Shown one piece after another: positions 56,127 through 64,000 of a DNA stretch of 64,000 nt (positions within the stretch are counted from its first letter, which is position 1; each line of letters starts with the position of its first letter). The stretch is from an uncultured Idiomarina sp. (GTDB taxonomy: Bacteria; Pseudomonadota; Gammaproteobacteria; Enterobacterales; Alteromonadaceae), in the NCBI GenBank assembly GCA_946885915.1, contig CAMPHF010000002.1:186001-250000 (forward strand), written 5' to 3'. The translations under genes were made by a program, and so were the position numbers. The notes beneath the pieces were generated by a model. That model was given only the letters and a program-made list of their open reading frames with translations. It was not told where the DNA came from and searched no databases.

Positions 56127-56662
56127 GAATTTGTTCCTCCAGCTGGCACCGCCAAGCTCAAATAAGTTTCTTGTTGCTGCCAACAGCCATCGCCAGTCGC
56201 TATCCATTCACGTAAGGTCACACGATCTGAACTAATTCCGGATACCCGACCAAAATTTAAGCCTAAGTAATCGCCCACTGCGACCCGATGTAAGCGGCCA
56301 TCATTGGTGACGATTAAGGCAATACGAGCGCCATCGCGGTTAAAAACGCCGCGCAATGACATTTGATCTAATCCCACTTGTTGCAGTACCGAGGGTACTC
56401 TGTCACGCGGTGGTTGCGGACAATTTCGTGATTGCGGTGCAGGCTCGCGCGCCTGCCCAGTGGGCATAGTGACAAAGGGGTCGCGATACTCACGGCCATA
56501 ATAATCGGTATGACTTAGTGCCGGTAACGGTGGTAATGGCTCGGCATTAGGCACCGCCCCTTGGCGAATATTATCCATGTAAGCCTGCAAATCAGTGTGC
56601 TGACCGCTACAGGCGACTAAACCTAGCGAGACAACCACTAACAACAGCGCGCGCGTGATCAT
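56123..56662 (-). CDS. pilP: Type IV pilus lipoprotein PilP
   Basis: The protein has 179 residues. The lipobox LVAC (Cys18) anchors it to the inner membrane. A flexible stretch (DNIRQGAVPNAEPLPPLPAL) leads to the C-terminal HR/beta domain (MSLRGVFNRDGARIALIVTNDGRLHRVAVGDYLG). It links the PilNO complex to PilQ. It overlaps its neighbours by 4 bases on each side. Confidence 0.95.
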   Translation of the reverse strand: MITRALLLVVVSLGLVACSGQHTDLQAYMDNIRQGAVPNAEPLPPLPALSHTDYYGREYRDPFVTMPTGQAREPAPQSRNCPQPPRDRVPSVLQQVGLDQMSLRGVFNRDGARIALIVTNDGRLHRVAVGDYLGLNFGRVSGISSDRVTLREWIATGDGCWQQQETYLSLAVPAGGTNS

Positions 56663-57261
56663 GGCTTGGCCTCCATCTGCAAGGTCTGCTGACGGTAGGT
56701 TTCTGCGGTTAATTTCAGCCGCAGCAAACCCGGCACGGCGGTCTGCTCCAAGGTAAAATCTTTCACACTAATGATGCGGTTTAAATTAGCGACATCACCA
56801 ATAAAATCACCTAATTGATGATATCGACCCACTAAATCCATCCGAATAGGTAGTGCGGTGTAAAGCTCGCGCTGTAGCGGTGCTTCCCACTGGATCCGCT
56901 CAATTCGAAGTCCGGCTTGGGTGCCAATTAAGGTCACATCGTCAAGCAAGCGTGGCGTTTCATCGTCAGTCGGTAACATGTTGAGCATGTCACCTAACTT
57001 GCGTTCTAGGGTGTCGAGCTGCTCGCGATAAGCGGGTAAATTTGCCGCCCGAAAATACTTCAACTGAAATTCGCTCTTTAAGGCTATTTCCTGGCGTTTA
57101 TCCAGCTGATATTTTTGCCAGTCAGCTGCTAATACGAAGTAATAAGCCAGCCCTAACACCACAATGGTAATGAGGCCATACACGCCCCACTGCCAGGATT
57201 TCGGCCACCACGGCATTTCGTTAATATCGAGCTCGCGCAGACTGGTTAAATTAATCGCCAT
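56659..57261 (-). CDS. pilO: Type IV pilus alignment protein PilO
   Basis: The protein has 200 residues. A short cytoplasmic start (INLTSLRELDINEMPWWPKSW) is followed by one helix (about 25-45), a coiled coil and a ferredoxin-like periplasmic domain (IRMDLVGRYHQLGDFIGDVANL). It pairs with PilN. Its start lies 11 bases inside pilN. Confidence 0.95.
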   Translation of the reverse strand: MAINLTSLRELDINEMPWWPKSWQWGVYGLITIVVLGLAYYFVLAADWQKYQLDKRQEIALKSEFQLKYFRAANLPAYREQLDTLERKLGDMLNMLPTDDETPRLLDDVTLIGTQAGLRIERIQWEAPLQRELYTALPIRMDLVGRYHQLGDFIGDVANLNRIISVKDFTLEQTAVPGLLRLKLTAETYRQQTLQMEAKP

Positions 57262-57829
57262 TAGTTGTCTCCGCCGCGTCTGCAGTGACCACCAGGTTCA
57301 CGCTGGCCGATAACGAAAATGCGTCGTAAGCAGAGTTTTGCTGCTGATCGGCAACCACTTGCTGCAATTTAATATCGCTGAAAATGCCTTGCTCACTGAG
57401 CGCCCGTAAGAACTCAGACACCCGATTGTTAGACGCACTGCGACCATCGATATACAACCGCCCAAGGCGCTTCTCAACATTCACTAAATACAGCCCTTCA
57501 GGCGCTAACTCTGCAAGTTCGTTAAGTATGGTGACCGCCGAATTACGTTCTTCGTGTAATGCTTGAATTAACGCCATACGTTGCAAAATGCTGTCTTTTT
57601 TCTTATTAAGAGCACTAATTTCAGCCAATTGAATATCCAATACTTCAATATGCTGCTGTAAATATTGGTTGCGCGACTGCTGCTGATAGCGCATTTCACC
57701 AATACTAAATTTAATCAAAAATGCCACCAAAGCGGCCACCGCAATAGTTGCGCCCACCTTTAACAGGAACCGATTACGGGCGCGCATGCGCTCTTGTTGG
57801 CGCCACGGCAGTAGGTTTACGTATGCCAT
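57251..57829 (-). CDS. pilN: Type IV pilus assembly protein PilN
   Basis: The protein has 192 residues. The N-terminal INLLPWR-type motif (VNLLPWRQQERMRARNRF), which docks on PilM, is intact. One helix (about 22-45), a coiled coil and a ferredoxin-like domain follow. It overlaps pilM by 13 bases and pilO by 11. Confidence 0.95.
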   Translation of the reverse strand: MAYVNLLPWRQQERMRARNRFLLKVGATIAVAALVAFLIKFSIGEMRYQQQSRNQYLQQHIEVLDIQLAEISALNKKKDSILQRMALIQALHEERNSAVTILNELAELAPEGLYLVNVEKRLGRLYIDGRSASNNRVSEFLRALSEQGIFSDIKLQQVVADQQQNSAYDAFSLSASVNLVVTADAAETTNGD

Positions 57830-58887
57830 GCAGAAAAACTCCGCAGTGCAAGGCCAATCGCCTGCACATATCGTGGGCCATGAGTCGCCAAATGTTGCGA
57901 CCCTTCCGGCAGCGGGTAGAGTGCAAATGGATCAAGCACCACCACTGGGTAACTCACTTGCTGTTGTAAAAAGCGCTGCACTAACGGCCATTCAGCACCA
58001 ATACCCGACAACACTAAACCACTAAAATCAGCGGTGCCGCTGGTACTGCTTTGGTAGAGCTGCAGACTACGAGTAATTTGCTGCCACATGTTGCCAGTAA
58101 AATCCGCCAGACTTAGTTCACTAAAACTGGTGAGATCGTCTTGCTGTAATTGCTCAAACACCAGCGCCGTTGGCGTTTGTTTATCGGTCAGTAGCTTTAA
58201 TAAATTGTCGGTACCGATATTGTGATGGCGCGAAAACAACACTTCATCGCCCTTCATCACCAGCAACAACATATTGGTCGGATTAATATCCAACAACAGT
58301 AACGGTTGGTCGTGGCCAATTACCTGCGGGTGTTGGTGTGGCAGTAAGTGCTGAGTCGCGCGCCACAAAGCCTGCGCTTCCACATCAACAATCCGGGTTT
58401 GAAAGCCCGCCGCATTCAATGCTTCAACTCTGCCATTAATACTCTCAGTGCGCGCTGCCGTCACTAAAATACGTTCCTGAGTGCCATCTTCAGTGGGCCC
58501 CAAGCTCTCAAAGTCGTAACTCACCTCGTTTAAGGGAAACGGGATCAGGCTATCGGCCTCTACTTCAATCTGCTCGGCAATGGCCGTTTCACTTAAACCA
58601 GCCGTCACGCTGATAATTTTGCTGATCACTTGGGTACCAGCCACCGCCGTGACTACCTCGCGAACCTGTTGCCCGCATTGTTGTCTGAGCTGTTTGAGCA
58701 TAGTGCCCAACTGGCCGATGTCGTTAATTTCGTCCTCGGCCATTATAGTGGCGGGAATTTGCAACTGTGCGACACAACCGATGCGATAACGGTCTTCATG
58801 CGGAATTAACTGCACCGCGTGCACCGCGTTCACACCGATATCAACACCGAGTGCAGGTTGTGGCCGGCCCAAACCGAACAGTTGCAT
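57817..58887 (-). CDS. pilM: Type IV pilus actin-like ATPase PilM
   Basis: From the ATG at 58887 (MQLFGLGRP) the protein has 356 residues; the longer frame adds 20 residues with no family support. The actin-like fold is clear: LGVDIGVNAVHAVQL, EADSLIPFPLNEVSYDF and VLSGIGAEWPLV. It binds PilN's N-terminus in the cytoplasm and recruits the alignment complex. It is the first gene of pilMNOPQ and lies 253 bases from the divergent PBP1A gene. A TATTAT (58951-58946) is a possible -10, but no convincing -35 accompanies it. Confidence 0.95.
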   Translation of the reverse strand: MQLFGLGRPQPALGVDIGVNAVHAVQLIPHEDRYRIGCVAQLQIPATIMAEDEINDIGQLGTMLKQLRQQCGQQVREVVTAVAGTQVISKIISVTAGLSETAIAEQIEVEADSLIPFPLNEVSYDFESLGPTEDGTQERILVTAARTESINGRVEALNAAGFQTRIVDVEAQALWRATQHLLPHQHPQVIGHDQPLLLLDINPTNMLLLVMKGDEVLFSRHHNIGTDNLLKLLTDKQTPTALVFEQLQQDDLTSFSELSLADFTGNMWQQITRSLQLYQSSTSGTADFSGLVLSGIGAEWPLVQRFLQQQVSYPVVVLDPFALYPLPEGSQHLATHGPRYVQAIGLALRSFSAWHT

Positions 58888-59039
58888 GAAGAACCCCTGT
58901 GTAAAAGATAAACAACAAGCGTAGAGTCGTGCCGTAATTTGCGCCATAATAGCGTGTCATGCGCGAGCAAATATGGGACAGGTTGCGAACCGACACTTTG
59001 GCTGTAGCTGGAACTATAGTGTGGTTCAGAACATTACGC

Positions 59040-59068
59040 TTATCTCATTTGTAATATCTTTCTATAAT
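59040..59068 (+). promoter_or_regulatory. Predicted promoter of the PBP1A gene
   Basis: A perfect -10 TATAAT (59063-59068) lies 17 bases after a weak -35 TTATCT (59040-59045). The predicted start is about 66 bases before the gene. Confidence 0.5.
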
Positions 59069-59140
59069 AGTGGCGCGCGCAACGCAACCATGGAATGCGT
59101 AGAATTTCAGTCATCTGGTTAACATTTGTGAGGAATGCAG

Positions 59141-61690
59141 TTGAAGGTTTTAAAGTGGATTCTTAAGCTAGGATTGCTTGGATTTGGATTAGGTGTGATT
59201 GCCATTGTCGCACTCTATTTTTATGTAAAGCCAGAGCTACCAAGCGTTGCAGAGCTGCGGGATGTACAGTGGCAGACCCCTATGCAAGTGTATTCAGCCG
59301 ACGGCGAACTGATTTCGCAGTTCGGTGAAATGCGTCGAATTCCTCTCACAATTGATGCCATTCCGCAGCAATTAAAAAATGCATTTCTCGCAACCGAAGA
59401 TACACGCTTCTACTCGCACTTCGGTATTGACCCCATTGGGGTGGGTCGGGCGTTCTTTTTACTTATTAGCACCGGCGAAATTCAGGGCGGTGGTTCTACC
59501 ATTACCCAACAGCTAGCCCGTAACTTCTACCTGAGCTACGAGCAAACTTGGGCGCGCAAAATTAAAGAAGCCTTTATCGCCCTGCATATCGAGCAAATGC
59601 TCAGTAAAGATGAAATATTTGAGCTGTACCTCAATAAAATATCCTTCGGTCACCGCGCGTTCGGGGTTGGTGCTGCCGCCCAGGTGTACTATGGCAAAAC
59701 CGTCGATCAACTTACGTTGGCTGAAATTGCCATTATTGCCGGCTTACCGAAAGCGCCCTCGACCATGAACCCAATTTCTTATCCAGAGCGTGCGCGTGAC
59801 CGCCGCGCGGTGGTACTCGGCCGGATGCTGGATGAGAACTTCATTACCCAGCAAGAATACCAGCAGGCCTTGCAAGCACCGATTCGAACCCGTGTACACG
59901 GTGCCGAAGTGACCATGGAAGCGCCTTATTTGGCGGAAATGGTGCGCCAAGAAATGATTGCCCGGTTTGGCGAAGAAGACGCTTACACCGGTGGCTACAA
60001 GGTGTACACCACCGCCAATGCCAAACAGCAACGTGCAGCCATTCGTGCGCTGCGGGCAAATTTACATCGTTATGATGAACGTCACGGCTATCGCGGACCG
60101 GTCGCTGAGCTCTGGGAAGCGGCAGAAGCGACAGATAGTGTCGCCTCAACCAATGCGCAAGACGTCGACGTACAACCGCTCGTCGCCACCGGTGTGGTGG
60201 CATGGGATCAGAACCGTATCTTTGAATATTTAGAAGAGCAGCCGAGCATTGGTGAGCTAGTACCTGCGGTGGTGACTGAAGTTGCCGCCGCTGATGCAGC
60301 CGAGCAATCCGCCACGGTAGTGATGCGTACTGGTGAAATTAAAACTCTGCCTTGGTCAGCCTGGAGCTGGGCGCGCCCGTTTATGAACGATGAGCGCCAA
60401 GGTAGCGCGCCTGAAACCGTGCGTGATGTGGTAGCGCCCGGGCATCATATTTGGTTGCGCAACGACCCAGAGCTCGGCTGGCGCTTAGCCCAAATTCCGG
60501 AGCCAAGCTCAGCCTTGGTAGCCCTGCGGCCGCAAGATGGCGGCATTGCTGCCGTTGTCGGCGGTTATAGTTTTGCGTTAAGCCAATATAACCGGGCACT
60601 GCAAGCAGAGCGGCAAGCTGGCTCGAACATTAAGCCGTTTGTATATTCTGCCGCGCTCGATAACGGTTTTACTCTGGCCTCGCTGGTGAACGATGCGCCT
60701 ATTAATCAATGGAATCCGGGTAGCGGTATTGCCTGGCGGCCCCGTAATTCACCGGATGTTTACGAAGGACCTATCCGAGTCCGCCAAGGCCTCGCAAAAT
60801 CCAAGAACGTGGTGTCGGTGCGCTTGCTCCGCGCCATGGGCATTAATACCACTGTGGACCATATTGCGAAGTTTGGTTTTGCACCTGATACCTTGCCACG
60901 CAATGAATCTATCTCGTTAGGGTCAGCCTCAATGACGCCGCTTCAGGTGGCGCGTGGCTATGCCGTATTTGCGAATGGCGGCTATTTAGTCGACCCCTAT
61001 GTTATTGAGCGAATTGAAGACGAAGACGGTGAAGTAATTTACCAAGCCGCACCAAAAGTTGCCTGCAGTGCTTGTGAAGATGGCAGCCGACCGTTTAGCC
61101 AAGCGCCGCAGGTTATTTCTGAGCAAAACGCCTTTTTAGTACAACAAGCCATGAACTCCGCAATTTGGGGGGGCGGCAGCTGGGCCCATCGTACCGGCTG
61201 GAATGGTACCGCTTGGCGGGTGACTCGTTCTGAGCCGATCGTGGATAAAGCCGGACGCAACGTATATGGCAAAACCGGTACCACCAACGATGTGAAAGAT
61301 ACCTGGTTTTCTGGCTATGTTTCAGGGTTGGTTACCACCGTCTGGGTTGGCTTTGATAACCTTGAGCGTACCCTTGGCCGCAGCACCATGAACGCCAATT
61401 TAAACGCCTCTCAGCAAACCATTAGTGGCGTGGAGGCCGGCGCTAAAACCGCGTTGCCGGCCTGGATAGAATTTATGGAAGTGGCGCTTGAAGATGTGCC
61501 GGCAGAACCCACCTCGGTTCCGCCTAACATTACCTCTGCACGCATAGATTTAGCGACTGGCAAACTCAGCAAACGTACCGACCACACCTCACGCTTTGAG
61601 TATTTTATGGTCGGCACCGCACCTACTGATTACGCCGATAGCACCGATACCGAAGATAAGGTGTTTGAAGCAGAAGAAGGCCTGTTTTAA
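59141..61690 (+). CDS. mrcA: Penicillin-binding protein 1A (bifunctional transglycosylase/transpeptidase)
   Basis: The likely start is a TTG at 59141, because AGGA (59131-59134) is 6 bases upstream and the protein then reads MKVLKWIL like E. coli PBP1A. An ATG at 59135 sits right against that ribosome site. Numbered from the ATG, the 851 residues comprise a membrane anchor (about 10-32), glycosyltransferase domain with Glu88 in ATEDTRFYSHFG, an OB-like insert, and transpeptidase domain with Ser497 and Lys500 (SNIK), SKN and KTGTT. It polymerises and cross-links peptidoglycan. Its neighbours (the divergent pil operon) match the usual gammaproteobacterial order. Confidence 0.95.
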   Translation: MKVLKWILKLGLLGFGLGVIAIVALYFYVKPELPSVAELRDVQWQTPMQVYSADGELISQFGEMRRIPLTIDAIPQQLKNAFLATEDTRFYSHFGIDPIGVGRAFFLLISTGEIQGGGSTITQQLARNFYLSYEQTWARKIKEAFIALHIEQMLSKDEIFELYLNKISFGHRAFGVGAAAQVYYGKTVDQLTLAEIAIIAGLPKAPSTMNPISYPERARDRRAVVLGRMLDENFITQQEYQQALQAPIRTRVHGAEVTMEAPYLAEMVRQEMIARFGEEDAYTGGYKVYTTANAKQQRAAIRALRANLHRYDERHGYRGPVAELWEAAEATDSVASTNAQDVDVQPLVATGVVAWDQNRIFEYLEEQPSIGELVPAVVTEVAAADAAEQSATVVMRTGEIKTLPWSAWSWARPFMNDERQGSAPETVRDVVAPGHHIWLRNDPELGWRLAQIPEPSSALVALRPQDGGIAAVVGGYSFALSQYNRALQAERQAGSNIKPFVYSAALDNGFTLASLVNDAPINQWNPGSGIAWRPRNSPDVYEGPIRVRQGLAKSKNVVSVRLLRAMGINTTVDHIAKFGFAPDTLPRNESISLGSASMTPLQVARGYAVFANGGYLVDPYVIERIEDEDGEVIYQAAPKVACSACEDGSRPFSQAPQVISEQNAFLVQQAMNSAIWGGGSWAHRTGWNGTAWRVTRSEPIVDKAGRNVYGKTGTTNDVKDTWFSGYVSGLVTTVWVGFDNLERTLGRSTMNANLNASQQTISGVEAGAKTALPAWIEFMEVALEDVPAEPTSVPPNITSARIDLATGKLSKRTDHTSRFEYFMVGTAPTDYADSTDTEDKVFEAEEGLF

Positions 61691-61699
61691 CAGGCCTTC
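61676..61699. terminator. Perfect hairpin spanning the PBP1A stop codon
   Basis: GAAGGCCTG and CAGGCCTTC form a 9-bp perfect stem with a TTTTAA loop that contains the stop codon. It is symmetrical for both convergent genes and GC-rich, but neither strand carries a T-run right after it. It probably acts as an RNA 3'-end or attenuating structure rather than a classical terminator. Confidence 0.55.
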
Positions 61700-61709
61700 G
61701 GCATTCCCG

Positions 61710-64000
61710 CTAATCGCGGTTTTCTGCGCTTAAGCGGCTTAAGAGGTGGTTTAGGTCGGACTGCACGCCGCCGGCGGTCACTTGCTTACCAGCACCTGGC
61801 CCGCTTATCACTAGTGGCATTTCGCTATACCAGTCGGTATAAATCACGAAGATATTTTCACCCGGGATCAGGTTGGCAAGCATATCGCCCTCGGGAATGT
61901 ACTCGATGCCCACTTTGGCGCTCACTGTATCGTCGGCTTGCACCGCAAAACTGGCCATTAAGCGTGGCACCTTACCTTCTTTTTGAGCATCGGCGTACAT
62001 AGAGGCCATTTGCTCATCAAGCTCGGGTAAGCGCTCCATGAATTCAGCCATGGGAATGTCGGCCAATTGTTCTGGCAGCAGGCTTTCAATGTCGACATCT
62101 GTCCAATCCAGTTTCAGGCCTATTTCACGAGCTAAAATCAGCAGCTTGCGCAGAATATCTTGGCAGGATAAGTCTTCGCGCGGATCAGGCTCAGACAAGC
62201 CGCGTGCTTTCGCTTCCCGCACTAAATCACTGAACTTCACGTCACTGTTAAAGTTCTCGAACAGCCAGCTCATGGTACCCGAGAAAATACCGGAAATACT
62301 GCGAATGGTATCGCCGGAATTTCGTAAGTCGTTAATGGCATAATTGAGCGGCAAACCCGCACCTACTGTGGTGTTGTACAGCCACTCGCGCTTGTACTCG
62401 CGCTGAATGGTGCGAATTTCTCGATACTGCGCTTCGCGCGATGCGCCCGCGCGCTTATTGGCGCTAATAATGTGCACGCCGTTGGCAAAGAAGCTCGGAT
62501 ACAGCTGTGCCACCGGAATCGCATCGGTCAGGTCAATCATGACCAGCTCATCAAAGGGCGCGTTCGGCAGTTCGCCAATAAAATCACTCATAACATAAGG
62601 GCGTGCAAGGCGTTCGAAACTGTTTTGCCAGTCTTTTAATTCAAGCCCTGCTTGATCGAACCACAGCCGGGTGGAGTTACAAATACCAATAATTTGTACA
62701 TCCATGACCTCGTTAATACGGTCACGTAGTTGCTGATACAACGAGATCCACGCACTGCCGATATTACCGCGGCCGACCACCAAAATACCCAGGCTGCGGC
62801 GGTAGTTAAATAACAAGCTGTGCAGGCGATTCAGCAAGCGGTTATCGAGCTTTTGCTGCAAAATTGCGATCACCGCTGTGCTGTTGGGGCTAAAGCTAAT
62901 GCGGCGCACGTTTTGTTCGGCCAGTTGCTGTTTCAGCACCGGCATTTGCGCGGTTTCTTGTATTCTATTGCCGACCAGCGCGATCATGCTGTAACCACTC
63001 ATTTGGGTAACATGGTCGTTCGGGTCAATAGCCGCTAACCACTTGGTCATAAACTCCAAATGGTTTTGGTGGTAGGCATAATAAGCCACCCGCTGGGCCA
63101 GCTCGTTCCAGCTCACCAACGGGGTTAAATCTAAGTCTTCAAAGGCTTGTACGATATCTTTCGCGGCAAGCTCAACGCGGAATAGCACCACCTCACCCAA
63201 CGAGGTGAGCACTTTGCCTTTGGGATCAGTTTGCTCGTACTGGCCAATGCGGGTTTGCTGATTTTCCACTTTCAAACTGGAGCGCACCGCAATTACCATC
63301 CGCTCACGATTCACGGGTTGGAAGGTGCGAGGGTGCAACACTGGACTACCCAAGCGCGCCAGCTCTTCGGCTTCTTGCCAATCTAACGAGGGCAAGCTCA
63401 CCACGCGCTCTACTTTGCGCGGGTCGGCGGAGTAAACGCCCGCCACATCTTTCCAAATGGTGACTTGCTTGGAATCGATCAAGCTTCCGACCAAGGTAGC
63501 GGAGTAGTCTGAGCCGTTACGGCCAAGAATGAGCGAACGACCGTCGGGGTCGCGACAAATAAAACCGGTCACAATAAAGCGCGTTTGTGGATGCGGCGCA
63601 ATGCGCTCAAGCAACGCTTGCCGAGAGGGTTCCACCCGAATCAGTGGTTCTGGCGCATCATCAGCAACTAAGAAGGTACGCGCATCAATGTAATCTGCGC
63701 GAATGCCTTGCTTCACCAGCAACGCTGCTAACAAGCGGGCCGACCATAATTCACCGTAAGCTAACAGTTCAGGCCGATGGGTAATGGTTTCCTCACCACG
63801 TAACCAACCACGCCAGCGCACAAAATCTTGCCGAGAGGCCTTCATGACCGGATGTTCAACGTCATCGAGTAGCTCTTTAATGAGCCCTTGCTGATAGCTT
63901 TCTAATTGATTCAGCAACACCTCAGCAGCGTCGCTTTCCTGCTCGTGCGCATCAATAATCGCTAAGATACGATTGGTAGTATCGCCTGCCGCTGACACCA
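61710..64000 (-). CDS. metL: Bifunctional aspartokinase/homoserine dehydrogenase II (N-terminus cut by window edge)
   Basis: The gene runs off the right edge; the GTG at 63998 is an internal valine in the conserved VSAAGDTTN motif. About 762 residues are visible. The aspartokinase part (FICRDPDGRSLILGRNGSDYSATLVG) is followed by a degenerate regulatory linker and homoserine dehydrogenase. The latter has the NAD motif VVGRGNIGSAW, the substrate site (VGAGLPLNYAINDLRNSGD) and GIFSGTMSW. MetL, rather than ThrA, is suggested by RWRGWLRGEETITHRPE. It makes homoserine for methionine and threonine. No met box is in view. Confidence 0.94.
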   Translation of the reverse strand, partial: VSAAGDTTNRILAIIDAHEQESDAAEVLLNQLESYQQGLIKELLDDVEHPVMKASRQDFVRWRGWLRGEETITHRPELLAYGELWSARLLAALLVKQGIRADYIDARTFLVADDAPEPLIRVEPSRQALLERIAPHPQTRFIVTGFICRDPDGRSLILGRNGSDYSATLVGSLIDSKQVTIWKDVAGVYSADPRKVERVVSLPSLDWQEAEELARLGSPVLHPRTFQPVNRERMVIAVRSSLKVENQQTRIGQYEQTDPKGKVLTSLGEVVLFRVELAAKDIVQAFEDLDLTPLVSWNELAQRVAYYAYHQNHLEFMTKWLAAIDPNDHVTQMSGYSMIALVGNRIQETAQMPVLKQQLAEQNVRRISFSPNSTAVIAILQQKLDNRLLNRLHSLLFNYRRSLGILVVGRGNIGSAWISLYQQLRDRINEVMDVQIIGICNSTRLWFDQAGLELKDWQNSFERLARPYVMSDFIGELPNAPFDELVMIDLTDAIPVAQLYPSFFANGVHIISANKRAGASREAQYREIRTIQREYKREWLYNTTVGAGLPLNYAINDLRNSGDTIRSISGIFSGTMSWLFENFNSDVKFSDLVREAKARGLSEPDPREDLSCQDILRKLLILAREIGLKLDWTDVDIESLLPEQLADIPMAEFMERLPELDEQMASMYADAQKEGKVPRLMASFAVQADDTVSAKVGIEYIPEGDMLANLIPGENIFVIYTDWYSEMPLVISGPGAGKQVTAGGVQSDLNHLLSRLSAENRD

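Overview
The window looks like the chromosome of a marine or brackish gammaproteobacterium of the Alteromonadales. The blocks pilMNOPQ-aroK-aroB-damX-dam, hemCDXY/cyaY facing lptM-lysA-dapF-DUF484-xerC-yigB, and a MetL-type aspartokinase/homoserine dehydrogenase all fit that order. I suspect something close to Idiomarinaceae from protein character and moderate GC, but nothing here proves the genus. No rRNA, tRNA, insertion sequence, prophage or CRISPR array was seen.

Layout. 1-690: the 3' part of an AT-rich gene with a PD-(D/E)XK nuclease signature. 735-8544: a beta-glucan/beta-glucoside locus. A secreted GH3 lipoprotein and a FucP-type sugar transporter run left; a cytoplasmic GH1 beta-glucosidase, a GPH symporter and a LacI regulator run right. 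A single perfect palindrome lies over the predicted starts of both divergent transcripts. 8664-9251: a YceI protein. 9299-13668 (minus): haem synthesis (hemC, hemD, hemX, hemY) and cyaY. 13708-18477 (plus): LptM-like lipoprotein, lysine/peptidoglycan precursor synthesis (lysA, dapF), DUF484, the dimer-resolution recombinase xerC and a HAD phosphatase. 18503-26802: DNA repair (uvrD behind a LexA-like box, a GIY-YIG protein, recQ), the rarD transporter, and a large membrane protein with degenerate GGDEF and EAL domains.

26816-34419: a LysE-type exporter and secreted or lipoprotein enzymes (Vgb-like beta-propeller, single CxxCH protein, alkaline phosphatase, M28 peptidase, DUF885). 34432-39605: a NarL/DesK-type two-component pair facing a membrane protein, a TPR protein and two envelope proteins, one an NlpE-META fusion. 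39602-45238: small housekeeping and hypothetical membrane genes (YebE, DUF1294, patatin, CaCA exchanger, DUF1415, YaiI) and an intact PAS-GGDEF cyclase.

45239-46961 is a short AT-rich insert. It holds a HicA-like small protein followed directly by an AlpA-like DNA-binding protein, behind a consensus promoter with an embedded palindrome, then an unrecognised membrane protein. This is the best candidate here for an under-described system. 46963-58887 (minus): a flavoprotein, peroxiredoxin, rsmJ, a GNAT enzyme, dam, damX, aroB, aroK and the type IV pilus alignment/secretin operon. 59141-61690: PBP1A. The right edge cuts through metL.

Intergenic gaps are all under 300 bases. Three convergent gene pairs share their stop codons in a 4-base YTAA overlap.
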